Position numbers and translations under genes: made by a program
Notes under the pieces: generated by a model
Seen by the model: only the letters and a program-made list of their open reading frames with translations
Databases searched by the model: none
What the model was told of the DNA's origin: nothing
Assembly (NCBI GenBank): GCA_041746105.1
Contig: JBGTHP010000018.1
Span: 1-64,000, forward strand
Source: JBFHRE01 sp041746105
Lineage (GTDB): Bacteria > Actinomycetota > Acidimicrobiia > Spongiisociales > ZC4RG35
Direction of reading: 5' to 3'
Length of the DNA stretch: 64,000 bases
Shown: piece after piece, positions 1 through 7,397 of the stretch
How positions within the stretch are numbered: position 1 is the first letter of the stretch
How the letters are laid out: the number at the start of each line of letters is the position of its first letter

Positions 1-398
1 GCTCGAGGGGGAGGAAACAAGAGTCCCCAGTCCCCGCGTCTGGTTCTGTTTCCTCCCCTCGGGAGGGACGAAGTCCCGAGTGTTGGGGGAGGTGGATCCG
101 GCCGGAGACGGAGGGGGAAGAAGGCACCTGGCCCCAAAGAACCCCCACCGCCCCTACGGGGCACCTCCCCCAAACTCGCTTCGCTCGAGGGGGAGGAAAC
201 AAGAGTCCCCAGTCCCCGCGTCTGGTTCTGTTTCCTCCCCTCGGGAGGGACGAAGTCCCGAGTGTTGGGGGAGGTGGATCCGGCCGGAGACGGAGGGGGA
301 AAAAGGCACCTGGCCCCAAAGAACCCCCACCGCCCCTACGGGGCACCTCCCCCAAACTCGCTTCGCTCGAGGGGGAGGAAACAAGAGGCCCCAGTCCC
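1..398. repeat. 182-bp tandem repeat, two full copies plus a partial third
   Basis: Bases 1-182 and 183-364 are near-identical; the one difference I found is G at 120 versus A at 302. A third copy starts at 365 and diverges after about 34 bp. Each unit carries several inverted repeats: CTCGGGA/TCCCGAG at 58-80, GCCCC/GGGGC at 149-161, and CCTCCCCC/GGGGGAGG at 164-196 spanning the unit junction. Open frames across it (for example 80-505) change composition with the repeat and look non-coding. The array probably continues to the left of the window. Bases 399-429 hold nothing I recognise. Confidence 0.95.
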
Positions 399-429
399 GA
401 GTCGCGGCTCCCGAGTCACTAGTAACCCG

Positions 430-840
430 TCAGCTGTCGGCGGTTGTGAGCGTTGTTTCGGGCCCGAGTGGTCCCATCTGGCCGGCGGGCATTTCCAGGG
501 CATAGGCGAAGGGGGCGGATGCGGAGTAGCTGGGGCATGACTCGGCCTCGCACGGGGTCATCGTGAACTGATCGACCAGGATTCCCTCGCCGTCGAAGAA
601 GGCGATGTCGAGGTCGATCAAGGTGTCGCGCATGGTGAAGGCACCCGAGATCTCGGCGCCGAAGACAAAAACCATCCCGTCGAGGTCGCCCAGGTCCCCG
701 ACCTCCATCAGACCACGTGCCCTCAGATCAGATGTGTCCGCCACCGCCACCAACAGCCGCCGTTCGCCGAGCTCCACCGTCGTCACCGCAAAACCGACAA
801 CGTCGCCGGAATCGACTGCAACCACGGGGGTCGACGCCAC
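430..840 (-). CDS. DUF192 family protein, probably an exported lipoprotein
   Basis: The DUF192 fold is visible: RGLMEVGDL, then GMVFVFG, then FTMRDTLIDLDIAFFDGEG, matching the family pattern RGLM..GMLFVF..W(M)KNT.IPLDI. Members are small secreted or periplasmic beta proteins of unknown biochemical role. The GTG at 840 is the first canonical start, but the frame stays open upstream and reads IRRVVAVWLLISAC, a clear lipoprotein signal with lipobox, from an ATC at 918 that has AAGGGA in front of it. The true protein therefore probably starts near 918 (about 162 aa) inside the 3' end of panB. The family assignment is good; the start is uncertain. Confidence 0.8.
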   Translation of the reverse strand: MASTPVVAVDSGDVVGFAVTTVELGERRLLVAVADTSDLRARGLMEVGDLGDLDGMVFVFGAEISGAFTMRDTLIDLDIAFFDGEGILVDQFTMTPCEAESCPSYSASAPFAYALEMPAGQMGPLGPETTLTTADS

Positions 841-887
841 CGGCGTCGGGCGCGCCGGGACCGGGACCGCCGTCGCGCATGCCGAGA

Positions 888-1802
888 TCAGTAACCAAAC
901 GGCAACGACACGACGGATGACGTCATCCCTTCGAGAAAGGCGGCTGCGGTTTCGTCGACCATGTGATAGGTCTCGTCTTCGGCGGGGAAACGCCCTTCCT
1001 CGACATCGGAGACGAAGGAACGGAGCGCGTCTATGGCCGTCGTCCGCAGATCGGCATATGAGCGGACGAACTTGGGGTACTTACCCGCACCGATTCCCAA
1101 CACGTCGTGGAATACCAGAACCTGGCCATCTGTGCCCCGACCGGCTCCGATTCCGATAGTGGGAACTCCGACAGACTCGGTCACGGTGGCGGCGACCACA
1201 TCCGGTATCCCTTCGAGAACGATTGCAAACACACCCGCCGCTTCCAATGCCTTGGCGTCGTCCACCAGACGGTGGGCGGCTTCCAGCGCCCGACCCTGCA
1301 CCTTGAACCCGCCCATCGCGTTCACCGACTGCGGGGTGAGGCCAATGTGGCCCATCACGGGGATCTCGGCATCGACGATCGCCTCGATCATCTGAACGCG
1401 CTTGATTCCGCCTTCGACCTTGACCGCCTCGGCCCCACCCTCGCGCACCAGCCGTCCTGCGTTTCTAATGGTGTCCTCGACGGACACGTGGAAACTCATC
1501 CATGGCATGTCAACAACTACGAGGCTGTGGGGTTTGGCGCGGGCGACGGCGGCAGAGTGCAGAACCATCATGTCGACGGTCACCCCGAGGGTTGTTTCGA
1601 GACCGTGCACGACGTTGCCCACCGAGTCACCGACAAGAATAATGTCGATTCCTGCGGCCGATGCGATCGAAGCTCCGGGGAAGTCGTAGGCAGTGAGCAT
1701 CGCCAACTTGCCGTTACCCTTCCGGGCCAGGACTTGCGGGACGGTGACTTTGATTCGATCTGGGCTTCGATCCCGGGCCTGACCGGCGGCTTTGTCCGTC
1801 AC
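888..1802 (-). CDS. panB: 3-methyl-2-oxobutanoate hydroxymethyltransferase (pantothenate synthesis)
   Basis: PanB transfers a hydroxymethyl group from 5,10-methylene-THF to alpha-ketoisovalerate, giving ketopantoate, the first step to pantothenate and CoA. The TIM-barrel landmarks are all present: LTAYDFPGA, ILVGDSVGNVVHG (metal-binding Asp), AVKVEGG, MGHIGLTPQS and TIGIGAGRGTDGQ. At about 304 aa it is slightly longer than the usual 265-280. I chose the GTG at 1802 over the GTG at 1823 because GAGGAG lies 6 nt before it. No panC or panD is beside it. Its 3' end overlaps the probable signal-peptide codons of the DUF192 gene. Confidence 0.95.
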   Translation of the reverse strand: MTDKAAGQARDRSPDRIKVTVPQVLARKGNGKLAMLTAYDFPGASIASAAGIDIILVGDSVGNVVHGLETTLGVTVDMMVLHSAAVARAKPHSLVVVDMPWMSFHVSVEDTIRNAGRLVREGGAEAVKVEGGIKRVQMIEAIVDAEIPVMGHIGLTPQSVNAMGGFKVQGRALEAAHRLVDDAKALEAAGVFAIVLEGIPDVVAATVTESVGVPTIGIGAGRGTDGQVLVFHDVLGIGAGKYPKFVRSYADLRTTAIDALRSFVSDVEEGRFPAEDETYHMVDETAAAFLEGMTSSVVSLPFGY

Positions 1803-1986
1803 GATGTGCTCCTCTCTCCCCACCCTTGCGGGTTGAGGGATGTCGCGGTTGTCGGCAGGTGCACACCGACCTCAGCCGCCTTCGAGAAGGTCGCCCGTGT
1901 CACTGCACCGAGACGGCCATTGTACCCGATCGTGACATCAGCGCCATCGGCGTCCCGTAGGCGATTCTGCTCTAGCCTCCTGGTTC

Positions 1987-2448
1987 ATGCCGAAGCGAGA
2001 TATCTCGATGAACCCTGATGAGATCTCCGACGTGCTCACGCAGTCCCGGAATCTCCAGGTGGCAACGATGGGCTCAGACGGCTTCCCTCACCTGACGACG
2101 CTCTGGTTCGTTCTGATCGACGGCATTGTCACCTTCCGCTCGTTCACCAAATCACAGCGAGTTGTGAACCTCATGCGAAACCCAAGGCTCACCGTGCTGG
2201 CGGAGTCGGGAACGGGCTACGCGGAACTGCGCGGCGTAATGGTGAAGGGAACGGCCCAGATCGACACCGACCCGGAGTCGGTACTCGAAATCTACCGGCG
2301 GGTGTCCTCGAAGATGGAGGGTGCAGAGATGACGACGGACGCAGCAGCTGCCATGTTCGGCCGATTCCTGGCCAAGAACGTCGTCATCCGGGTCGAACCA
2401 AGTTCGGTGATCAGTTGGGATCACAGCAAGCTCAGCGGAAGCTATTGA
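1987..2448 (+). CDS. PPOX-class (pyridoxamine-oxidase-like) probable F420-dependent protein
   Basis: A 153-aa split beta-barrel of the pyridoxamine 5'-phosphate oxidase superfamily. Landmarks are LQVATMGSDGFPHLTTLWF near the start, then VTFRSFTKSQRVVNLMRNPRLTV (phosphate and flavin side) and a VMVKGTAQI strand. In actinobacteria such proteins mostly bind F420 or haem; the substrate cannot be told from sequence. It is transcribed away from panB. TAGCCT lies 8 nt before the ATG and there is no Shine-Dalgarno, so the message is probably leaderless. Confidence 0.85.
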   Translation: MPKRDISMNPDEISDVLTQSRNLQVATMGSDGFPHLTTLWFVLIDGIVTFRSFTKSQRVVNLMRNPRLTVLAESGTGYAELRGVMVKGTAQIDTDPESVLEIYRRVSSKMEGAEMTTDAAAAMFGRFLAKNVVIRVEPSSVISWDHSKLSGSY

Positions 2449-2469
2449 GCGTCCGCTAGGTTGAGGTTA

Positions 2470-3921
2470 ATGCCAGATCGCTTCAAGTACCACCGGTCGA
2501 ATCTCGCCAAGGCCATCGGAACCAACGCCATCGCGGTTGTTCCTGCTGCGGTCGAGAGCCCTCGTAATGACGACGTTCACCATCCGTTCCGCCAGGACTC
2601 TGATTTCTTCTATCTGACGGGATTCCCCGAACCAGATGCGGTCGCGGTGTTGACCCCCGGCCACGACGACGGTGAGTTCCACCTCTTCGTCAACCCGCGC
2701 GATCGAGAGATGGAGATCTGGAACGGTTATCGCGAGGGAATAGAAGGTGCGGTCCAGCTCCACCAGGCGGACACCGCCTACCCGCTGGACGAACTCGACA
2801 GTCGGCTCGCAGCCCTCATGCTGGGGCGAGAAGCGCTGTACTACTCGGCAGGCAATCAGCGATTCGATTCGAGGATCACCAGAGTCCTGGACACTGCTCG
2901 TAACCATCGCCGGCGCTTCGGTACCACCTCGCCGTCTCGGGTCTGTGACCTGTCATCAACTCTCGCGGACATGCGATTGATCAAGAGTGACTCGGAGATC
3001 GAGAGTTTGGCTGCCGCCTGCGAGCTCTCGGCAGAGGGCCACCGGGAGGCGATGCGTTTTGCCCGTCCCGGGCTCTACGAGTACCAGGTGCAGGCCGCAA
3101 TGGAATATGTCTGGCGGGAGGGAGGATCGCCCAGGAACGGCTATCCATCGATTGTGGCCTCAGGCCCAAATGCCATCGTGCTCCACTATGTCGAGAACGA
3201 CCGCATCATCGAAGATGGCGACCTCATCCTTATCGACGCCGCCGCCGAGATCGACCTCTACAGTTCTGACATCACCAGGACCTTCCCGGCCAACGGGCGC
3301 TTCAGCGCCCCCCAGCGGGCGGTGTACGAGATCGTCCTCGCAGCTCATCACGACGCGATCCGGATTTGCCGACCAGGCGCAACCATTAGCCAACCGCACG
3401 ACACCGCCACCCGGGTGATCACCGAGGGTCTTGTAGAGCTGGGTGTGTTGCCCGGGCCGGTCGACAGAGCGCTCGAGATGCATCTCTATCGCGAGTTCTT
3501 CATGCATGGCACGAGCCACTGGCTCGGGATGGACGTGCACGACGCCGGAAACTACCGCACGGCGGACGGTCACCGCAGGCTCGAACCCGGGATGACTTTC
3601 ACCGTGGAACCGGGAATCTACGTTGCGCCGGACAGACCGGAGGTTGAACTCACCCTCCTCGAACACGACCTCGACGCATGGACCGAGCGCCGGATTCTCG
3701 AAGGCTCACAGAAGGCGCGAGCCAAGGAGGCGGGTGAGAAGGAAGCTGCCGACAAGCTGATCCACACGATCCCGGAAGCGTTCCTCGGAGTCGGCATCCG
3801 GATCGAAGACGACATCCTGATCACGATCGATGGGCACGACAACCTCTCGGCCCTCGTGCCCACCGACCCGGAAAAAGTCGAACATCTGTGTTCGGAGAAG
3901 TCCTGGCTCGAGCGGATTTGA
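2470..3921 (+). CDS. pepP: Xaa-Pro aminopeptidase, M24B family
   Basis: This dinuclear-metal peptidase removes an N-terminal residue preceding proline. An AMP_N domain (about residues 1-150, HHPFRQDSDFFYLTGF) precedes a pita-bread M24 domain with the metal ligands visible: Asp in ILIDAAAE (~256), Asp in SSDITRTF (~267), His in MHGTSHWLG (~346), Glu in VEPGIY (~380) and Glu in VGIRIEDD near the C-terminus. Its 483 aa are somewhat above the usual 440, because of a charged insert (about residues 408-435, KARAKEAGEKEAA) before the last ligand. I start at the ATG at 2470 rather than the TTG at 2461; TAGGTT 7 nt upstream suggests a leaderless transcript. Confidence 0.93.
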   Translation: MPDRFKYHRSNLAKAIGTNAIAVVPAAVESPRNDDVHHPFRQDSDFFYLTGFPEPDAVAVLTPGHDDGEFHLFVNPRDREMEIWNGYREGIEGAVQLHQADTAYPLDELDSRLAALMLGREALYYSAGNQRFDSRITRVLDTARNHRRRFGTTSPSRVCDLSSTLADMRLIKSDSEIESLAAACELSAEGHREAMRFARPGLYEYQVQAAMEYVWREGGSPRNGYPSIVASGPNAIVLHYVENDRIIEDGDLILIDAAAEIDLYSSDITRTFPANGRFSAPQRAVYEIVLAAHHDAIRICRPGATISQPHDTATRVITEGLVELGVLPGPVDRALEMHLYREFFMHGTSHWLGMDVHDAGNYRTADGHRRLEPGMTFTVEPGIYVAPDRPEVELTLLEHDLDAWTERRILEGSQKARAKEAGEKEAADKLIHTIPEAFLGVGIRIEDDILITIDGHDNLSALVPTDPEKVEHLCSEKSWLERI

Positions 3922-3924
3922 CGG

Positions 3925-4356
3925 CTATCCGAGAGCCGGTGCCGCGACCCCGGTTTCGGCGTATGCCTTGAGGCCCTGCAGGACCAGTGCCCACACCATC
4001 GCCACCGAACCAAACTCGCGATCTGGCTGTATCTCGTCCCATCCGGCGTGTTTGAAGAGCACCTGAGTCTGTGACATCTCCGAGGGCGCCATCGACCACT
4101 CGACCGTGGTCCCGCCCCAGAACGGCCAAGGACCCTGGCATGACCAGTTGACCGAGTCACCGGTCCTCGATTCGAGCCGCATCCCAAGGTCGACTGGCGC
4201 ACTGGCGAAGCCGAATCGAAGGCCGGCCCCCACCTCGTTCGACGCCGTCACATCCGACGTCCAGAATGACTCGAGGCCCTCTTGCGATGTGATCGCTTTG
4301 ATCAGGGTTTCCTGGGTTGCATCGACATCGATCGCCAAAACTATCGCCCGCGACAT
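3925..4356 (-). CDS. SRPBCC (AHSA1/START-like) domain protein
   Basis: A 143-aa START-superfamily protein: IVLAIDVDATQETLIKAITSQEG, FWTSDV, then a W-rich middle (WSCQGPWPFWGGTTVEW) and a C-terminal helix. The fold binds small hydrophobic ligands or acts in stress responses; no ligand can be named. I start at the ATG at 4356 because AGAGGGA lies just upstream; an ATG at 4428 would run through the shared operator. It diverges from an ArsR repressor and two more SRPBCC genes, so it is probably controlled by the same repressor. Confidence 0.82.
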   Translation of the reverse strand: MSRAIVLAIDVDATQETLIKAITSQEGLESFWTSDVTASNEVGAGLRFGFASAPVDLGMRLESRTGDSVNWSCQGPWPFWGGTTVEWSMAPSEMSQTQVLFKHAGWDEIQPDREFGSVAMVWALVLQGLKAYAETGVAAPALG

Positions 4357-4382
4357 GTGATCCCTCTTTCTATTTAGTCGTC

Positions 4383-4426
4383 GCTTAAATGACGTCCGTA
4401 ACTTAAGGGCGTGCTTAAATGATGTC
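4383..4426. promoter_or_regulatory. Candidate ArsR operator: direct repeats between divergent genes
   Basis: GCTTAAATGACGTC (4383-4396) and GCTTAAATGATGTC (4413-4426) match at 13 of 14 positions and lie 30 bp apart, about three helical turns. The palindrome CTTAAG sits between them at 4402-4407. The region separates the divergent SRPBCC and ArsR genes and is more AT-rich than its surroundings. Binding by the neighbouring ArsR protein is inferred. Confidence 0.55.
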
Positions 4427-4428
4427 AA

Positions 4429-4749
4429 ATGGATTCCGGTGTTCTCGCAGTTCTCGCCTCTGACAGCCGACGCAAAATTCTCAGACTCACCTGGGACAAC
4501 GAGATGAGCGCCGGTGACCTCGCCTCTCGTTTCGACGTCTCATGGCCGGCGGTGTCACAACATCTGAAGGTCTTGAAGGACGCCGGCCTGATCGTCGAGA
4601 GACGTGATGGACGCTCGCGCCTATACACCACCGACCCCGCCGCGCTGGGTCCCCTCGCAGCTCTCCTGGAGGATATGTGGCGTACGGATCTCGACCGCCT
4701 CGCCGACATCGCAGAAGACGAAGAGAAGGCCGGAGATGCAAAGGATTGA
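4429..4749 (+). CDS. ArsR-family winged-helix transcriptional regulator
   Basis: A 106-aa protein that is essentially one winged helix-turn-helix: VLASDSRRKILRLTWDNE, SAGDLASRFDVSWPAVSQHL (recognition helix), KVLKDAGLIVERRDGRSRLY (wing). There is no CxC metal-binding motif, so it belongs to the non-metal ArsR group that commonly sits next to AHSA1/SRPBCC genes. The ATG follows directly on the repeats at 4383-4426, and the stop overlaps the next gene by 14 nt, indicating translational coupling. Autoregulation is likely. Confidence 0.92.
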   Translation: MDSGVLAVLASDSRRKILRLTWDNEMSAGDLASRFDVSWPAVSQHLKVLKDAGLIVERRDGRSRLYTTDPAALGPLAALLEDMWRTDLDRLADIAEDEEKAGDAKD

Positions 4750-5161
4750 GATCATCCGGAGGGTGGAAGCCCGACCGGAAACGGTGTTCTCGTATTTCAC
4801 CGACTCCTCACGTTACGCCCGCTGGATGGGTGTTGAGGCGACCCTCGATCCGCGTCCCGGCGGCATCTACCGGGTGCTGGTACCCCAGGGTCACACGACG
4901 AGCGGGGAGTTTCTCGAGGTCGACCCGCCTCGCCGGCTCGTGTACAGCTTTGGGTGGGAAGGCCACCCTGACGTCCCCCCGGGTTCGACGACCGTGGAGG
5001 TGACATTCACCGAGGAAGGAAACGCAACGATCGTCCGCCTCATTCACACCGGAATCCCGACCGCCGAAGACGCGGCCATTCACACGACCGGCTGGGACCG
5101 ATATCTGGACCGTCTGGTCACGGCCGCCTCCGGTGGAGATCCAGGGCCCGAGCAGGAGTGA
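4736..5161 (+). CDS. SRPBCC/AHSA1 domain protein
   Basis: A 141-aa START-like protein with typical AHSA1 landmarks: MQRIEIIRRVEARPETVFSY at the start, YARWMGVEATLDPRPGGIYR, GEFLEVDPPRRLVYSFGW, TTVEVTFTEEGN and a final GWDRYLDRL helix. Its ATG at 4736 lies inside the end of arsR, preceded by GGAG. An open frame extends further upstream but would be out of register with the family start. The ArsR-AHSA1 pairing is a common actinobacterial two-gene unit; the ligand is unknown. Confidence 0.9.
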   Translation: MQRIEIIRRVEARPETVFSYFTDSSRYARWMGVEATLDPRPGGIYRVLVPQGHTTSGEFLEVDPPRRLVYSFGWEGHPDVPPGSTTVEVTFTEEGNATIVRLIHTGIPTAEDAAIHTTGWDRYLDRLVTAASGGDPGPEQE

Positions 5162-5165
5162 TCCG

Positions 5166-5606
5166 ATGGAAATGAAGGCAAGACACAAGGTGGATCGTCC
5201 GGCGACCGAGGTATTCGAGTTCTTTTCGGATGCCTCGAACAATCCGCTCTGGCAAAAGGGGATGGTCAGCTGCAAATGGACATCGGATGGCGCCATCGGC
5301 GTCGGTTCGACCTACGCACAAGAAGCTCGGTTCATGGGTCGATCGATTCTGTCCGAATTTGTCGTCACGGAGTATGAGCCTGGTCACAAGATCGCGATCG
5401 AGACCACAAAGAGCACCTTCCCGATACAGGTGACCAGATGGGTCGAACCGATCAACCAGACAACGTGTTGGGTCAACGCCCGGATCACCGGCGGTCCCAC
5501 CGGCTTGATCCGGCTCATGGAACCGTTGATGCGGCGAGCTGCTCAACGGTCCGTTTCCGCCGATTACGCCCGCCTCGTCGAACTCATGGGATCGCAAGGC
5601 TCGTGA
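5166..5606 (+). CDS. SRPBCC family (polyketide cyclase-like) protein
   Basis: Third START-superfamily protein of the cluster, 146 aa: KARHKVDRPATEVFEFFSDA, NNPLWQKGMVSCKWTSDG, GVGSTYAQEARFMGR, then alternating beta strands and a terminal helix (PLMRRAAQRSVSADYARLVE). The start at 5166 has GGAG 8-10 nt upstream and lies four bases after the preceding stop, so the three genes arsR-SRPBCC-SRPBCC look like one operon. Function beyond binding a hydrophobic ligand cannot be assigned. Confidence 0.87.
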   Translation: MEMKARHKVDRPATEVFEFFSDASNNPLWQKGMVSCKWTSDGAIGVGSTYAQEARFMGRSILSEFVVTEYEPGHKIAIETTKSTFPIQVTRWVEPINQTTCWVNARITGGPTGLIRLMEPLMRRAAQRSVSADYARLVELMGSQGS

Positions 5607-5643
5607 GCGCCGGCCTCGCCGTCTTCCGTCGCTCCGAGAACCC

Positions 5644-5994
5644 ATGATGAACGACAAACTCTTGGATGTGGATCTGTGTCACATCACCACCGTCGGCCGT
5701 ATCAGCGGGAGACCGCACCGTATCGAGATCTGGTTCGCCCATGAGGCGCGAACGATCTACCTCCTTTCTGGCGGGGGCGACGGTTCTGACTGGGTCAAGA
5801 ACATCCTGGCGACACCGCAGGTGGTCGTCGAGATTGGCCCAGAAAACTCCACCGGCAACGGCAGGGTGGATTTGACTCCTGTGGAGGAGCGTCGTGCCAG
5901 GGATCTCGTCTTCGCCAAATATCGGCCTCGTTATGCCGGCGACCTCGTCGAGTGGCGGGACAGTTCTCTGCCGATCGCGATCGACCTCGACTGA
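5644..5994 (+). CDS. Deazaflavin (F420)-dependent nitroreductase family protein
   Basis: A 116-aa small split-barrel protein of the DUF385/Ddn group: CHITTVGRISGRPHRIEIWF is the family hallmark (TTTGRKTGKPR.. in relatives), followed by IYLLSGGGDGSDWVKNILATPQVVVEIG. These enzymes use reduced F420 to reduce quinones or nitro compounds, or act as F420-binding oxidoreductases. It supports F420 use in this organism. It follows the ArsR/SRPBCC operon by 37 nt and may be co-transcribed. Confidence 0.88.
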   Translation: MMNDKLLDVDLCHITTVGRISGRPHRIEIWFAHEARTIYLLSGGGDGSDWVKNILATPQVVVEIGPENSTGNGRVDLTPVEERRARDLVFAKYRPRYAGDLVEWRDSSLPIAIDLD

Positions 5995-6033
5995 ACACAA
6001 CCCAGAAGCGGCGCCCCCGGCAGTCGAGCACCC

Positions 6034-6708
6034 TTAGGCGGCTGGAACCACCTTGGTGACGATGACCACGAAATGAATGGCGGCCGCGGCCACCACCATC
6101 ACGTGAAACAACTCGTGGTAGCTGAAGACCCTCGGAAACATCTTGGGCCACTTTGTGAGCATAAAAACCATGCCGGCGGTGTAGAGCGCACCACCCACCC
6201 CGATCCATATCACCGTGTCGGCTCCGAGATTCCGGCCGATCTGCCACATCGGAATGAGGCCGGCCCAACCCATGGCCGACTGGATCGTGACGGAGGGACC
6301 GAGTCGAATCCTTCGTTCCGACAATTTGACGATGATCCCGGTGACGGCGGCCATCCAGAGGACGACCAACGAGGCCGCTCTCCATGCTCCTTGGAGCGCG
6401 ACAACGGCGAACGGGGTAAAACTGCCTGCCACCACCAGGAAGATGGCGGAGTGATCGAGGCGGCGCATACGTGATTTCCAGCGCCCGCTCCACGGGATCG
6501 AGTGATACAGGCTGGAGGTTGTGAACAGCGCTACCAAGCTGGCTCCATACAGAACCAGAGCGAATCGGGTCCCGCCCGCGACATCTCCTATCACGGCCAT
6601 CACTGCCAGACCTGCTACCGCCGCCATGGCTGCCAACCCGTGCAGAAGACCACGGATCGGGTTTTGCATCTTGCCGAGCGTGATTCTGTCCATGATGTCC
6701 ATACCCAT
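6034..6708 (-). CDS. Haemolysin III / PAQR family seven-helix membrane protein
   Basis: PAQR family landmarks are visible: NPIRGLLHGLAAMAA in helix 1, LYHSIPWSGRWKSRMRRLDHS (the Ser and His-Asp of the conserved metal site) and SYHELFHVMVVAAAAIHF in the last helix, where two His complete the site. There are seven hydrophobic segments in 224 aa. Bacterial members are called hemolysin III or YqfA; their substrate is not settled, and hydrolase activity on lipid amides is proposed for eukaryotic relatives. I use the ATG at 6708 (TAAGCT 7 nt upstream, no SD) rather than the TTG at 6738. Confidence 0.9.
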   Translation of the reverse strand: MGMDIMDRITLGKMQNPIRGLLHGLAAMAAVAGLAVMAVIGDVAGGTRFALVLYGASLVALFTTSSLYHSIPWSGRWKSRMRRLDHSAIFLVVAGSFTPFAVVALQGAWRAASLVVLWMAAVTGIIVKLSERRIRLGPSVTIQSAMGWAGLIPMWQIGRNLGADTVIWIGVGGALYTAGMVFMLTKWPKMFPRVFSYHELFHVMVVAAAAIHFVVIVTKVVPAA

Positions 6709-6982
6709 CGGCCGGAGCTTAAGCCAGATGGAGGGCAATCTGGCCTGTACCGACCATTTGCACGGTTTCCGATGGCGATTGGCGCAGATTTTGCGAATGC
6801 GTAGGGCTCGGCACTACGACCGCGCCCGGTAGTCGGGAGGATCGGATGCGGGTTCGGAAAATCGTCGCCACGCCTGGGGCGACCTCGGCTACTCGATCGA
6901 AGAGTCGGGTGCCGGAGATCCCGACGAACTCGACCTTCGCACGGTTGAGTCACTAGACGCCGACGGCCATCGATACACGGAG

Positions 6983-7375
6983 ATGATCGTTGCGTGGGAC
7001 GGTCACGATCACGAGGCCAGATCGCGAGCCAGATTTCCCTCGACCGTACGCGGCAGTGGCGCCTCTCTGGTCAGGACGGACTCTCTCAGAATCAATCTGG
7101 TCAACTCCCTGGACACCGGCATCATCGTTCCTCCTCGCGTGTGGGACACCACAGAACGAGTCACAGCCGATCTCTTCGCCGAGATCGGCCACAAGATCAA
7201 GGTCGACGGCTCCATGACTGCCAAATGCGAACCGGGTTGTCACGGCCACGGTCGGTGCGGCTGCGCTCCCCGGTTCACCTTGGAGCTCGACGGATCCACC
7301 GGAGAGATCGAGGTTGACGGAGAACACCACGCCATCCACTGGCCAACCGGTGGTGGAACCTGGAGGCTCGGCTGA
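6983..7375 (+). CDS. Hypothetical protein with Cys/His-rich motif; reading frame open further upstream
   Basis: No family recognised. From the first ATG the protein has 130 aa, with a CEPGCHGHGRCGCAP cluster (about residues 82-96) that could bind a metal, and a beta-rich tail (FTLELDGSTGEIEVDGEHH). The same frame is open back to a stop at 6830 and its codons look coding (SDAGSENRRHAWGDLGYSIE... DELDLRTVESLDADGHRYTE), but it contains no ATG, GTG or TTG before 6983. Either an unusual start is used or the 5' end is damaged. A GGAGGA-preceded ATG at 6846 belongs to another, short frame. Confidence 0.55.
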   Translation: MIVAWDGHDHEARSRARFPSTVRGSGASLVRTDSLRINLVNSLDTGIIVPPRVWDTTERVTADLFAEIGHKIKVDGSMTAKCEPGCHGHGRCGCAPRFTLELDGSTGEIEVDGEHHAIHWPTGGGTWRLG

Positions 7376-7397
7376 GTGCTGACTAGCGTCACTGACC

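Noticed and set aside
1..398. CRISPR array
   Set aside because: Repeat unit is 182 bp with no spacer variation and no cas genes.
80..540. Two open frames within the left repeat
   Set aside because: They repeat with the 182-bp unit and have low-complexity Pro/Gly/Arg content; no start signal or homology.
1107..2018. 303-aa plus-strand open frame
   Set aside because: Antisense shadow of panB with His/Asp/Val-biased composition.
6846..6953. Short ORF with good Shine-Dalgarno GGAGGA
   Set aside because: Only about 35 codons, atypical composition, and the overlapping frame 2 looks coding instead.
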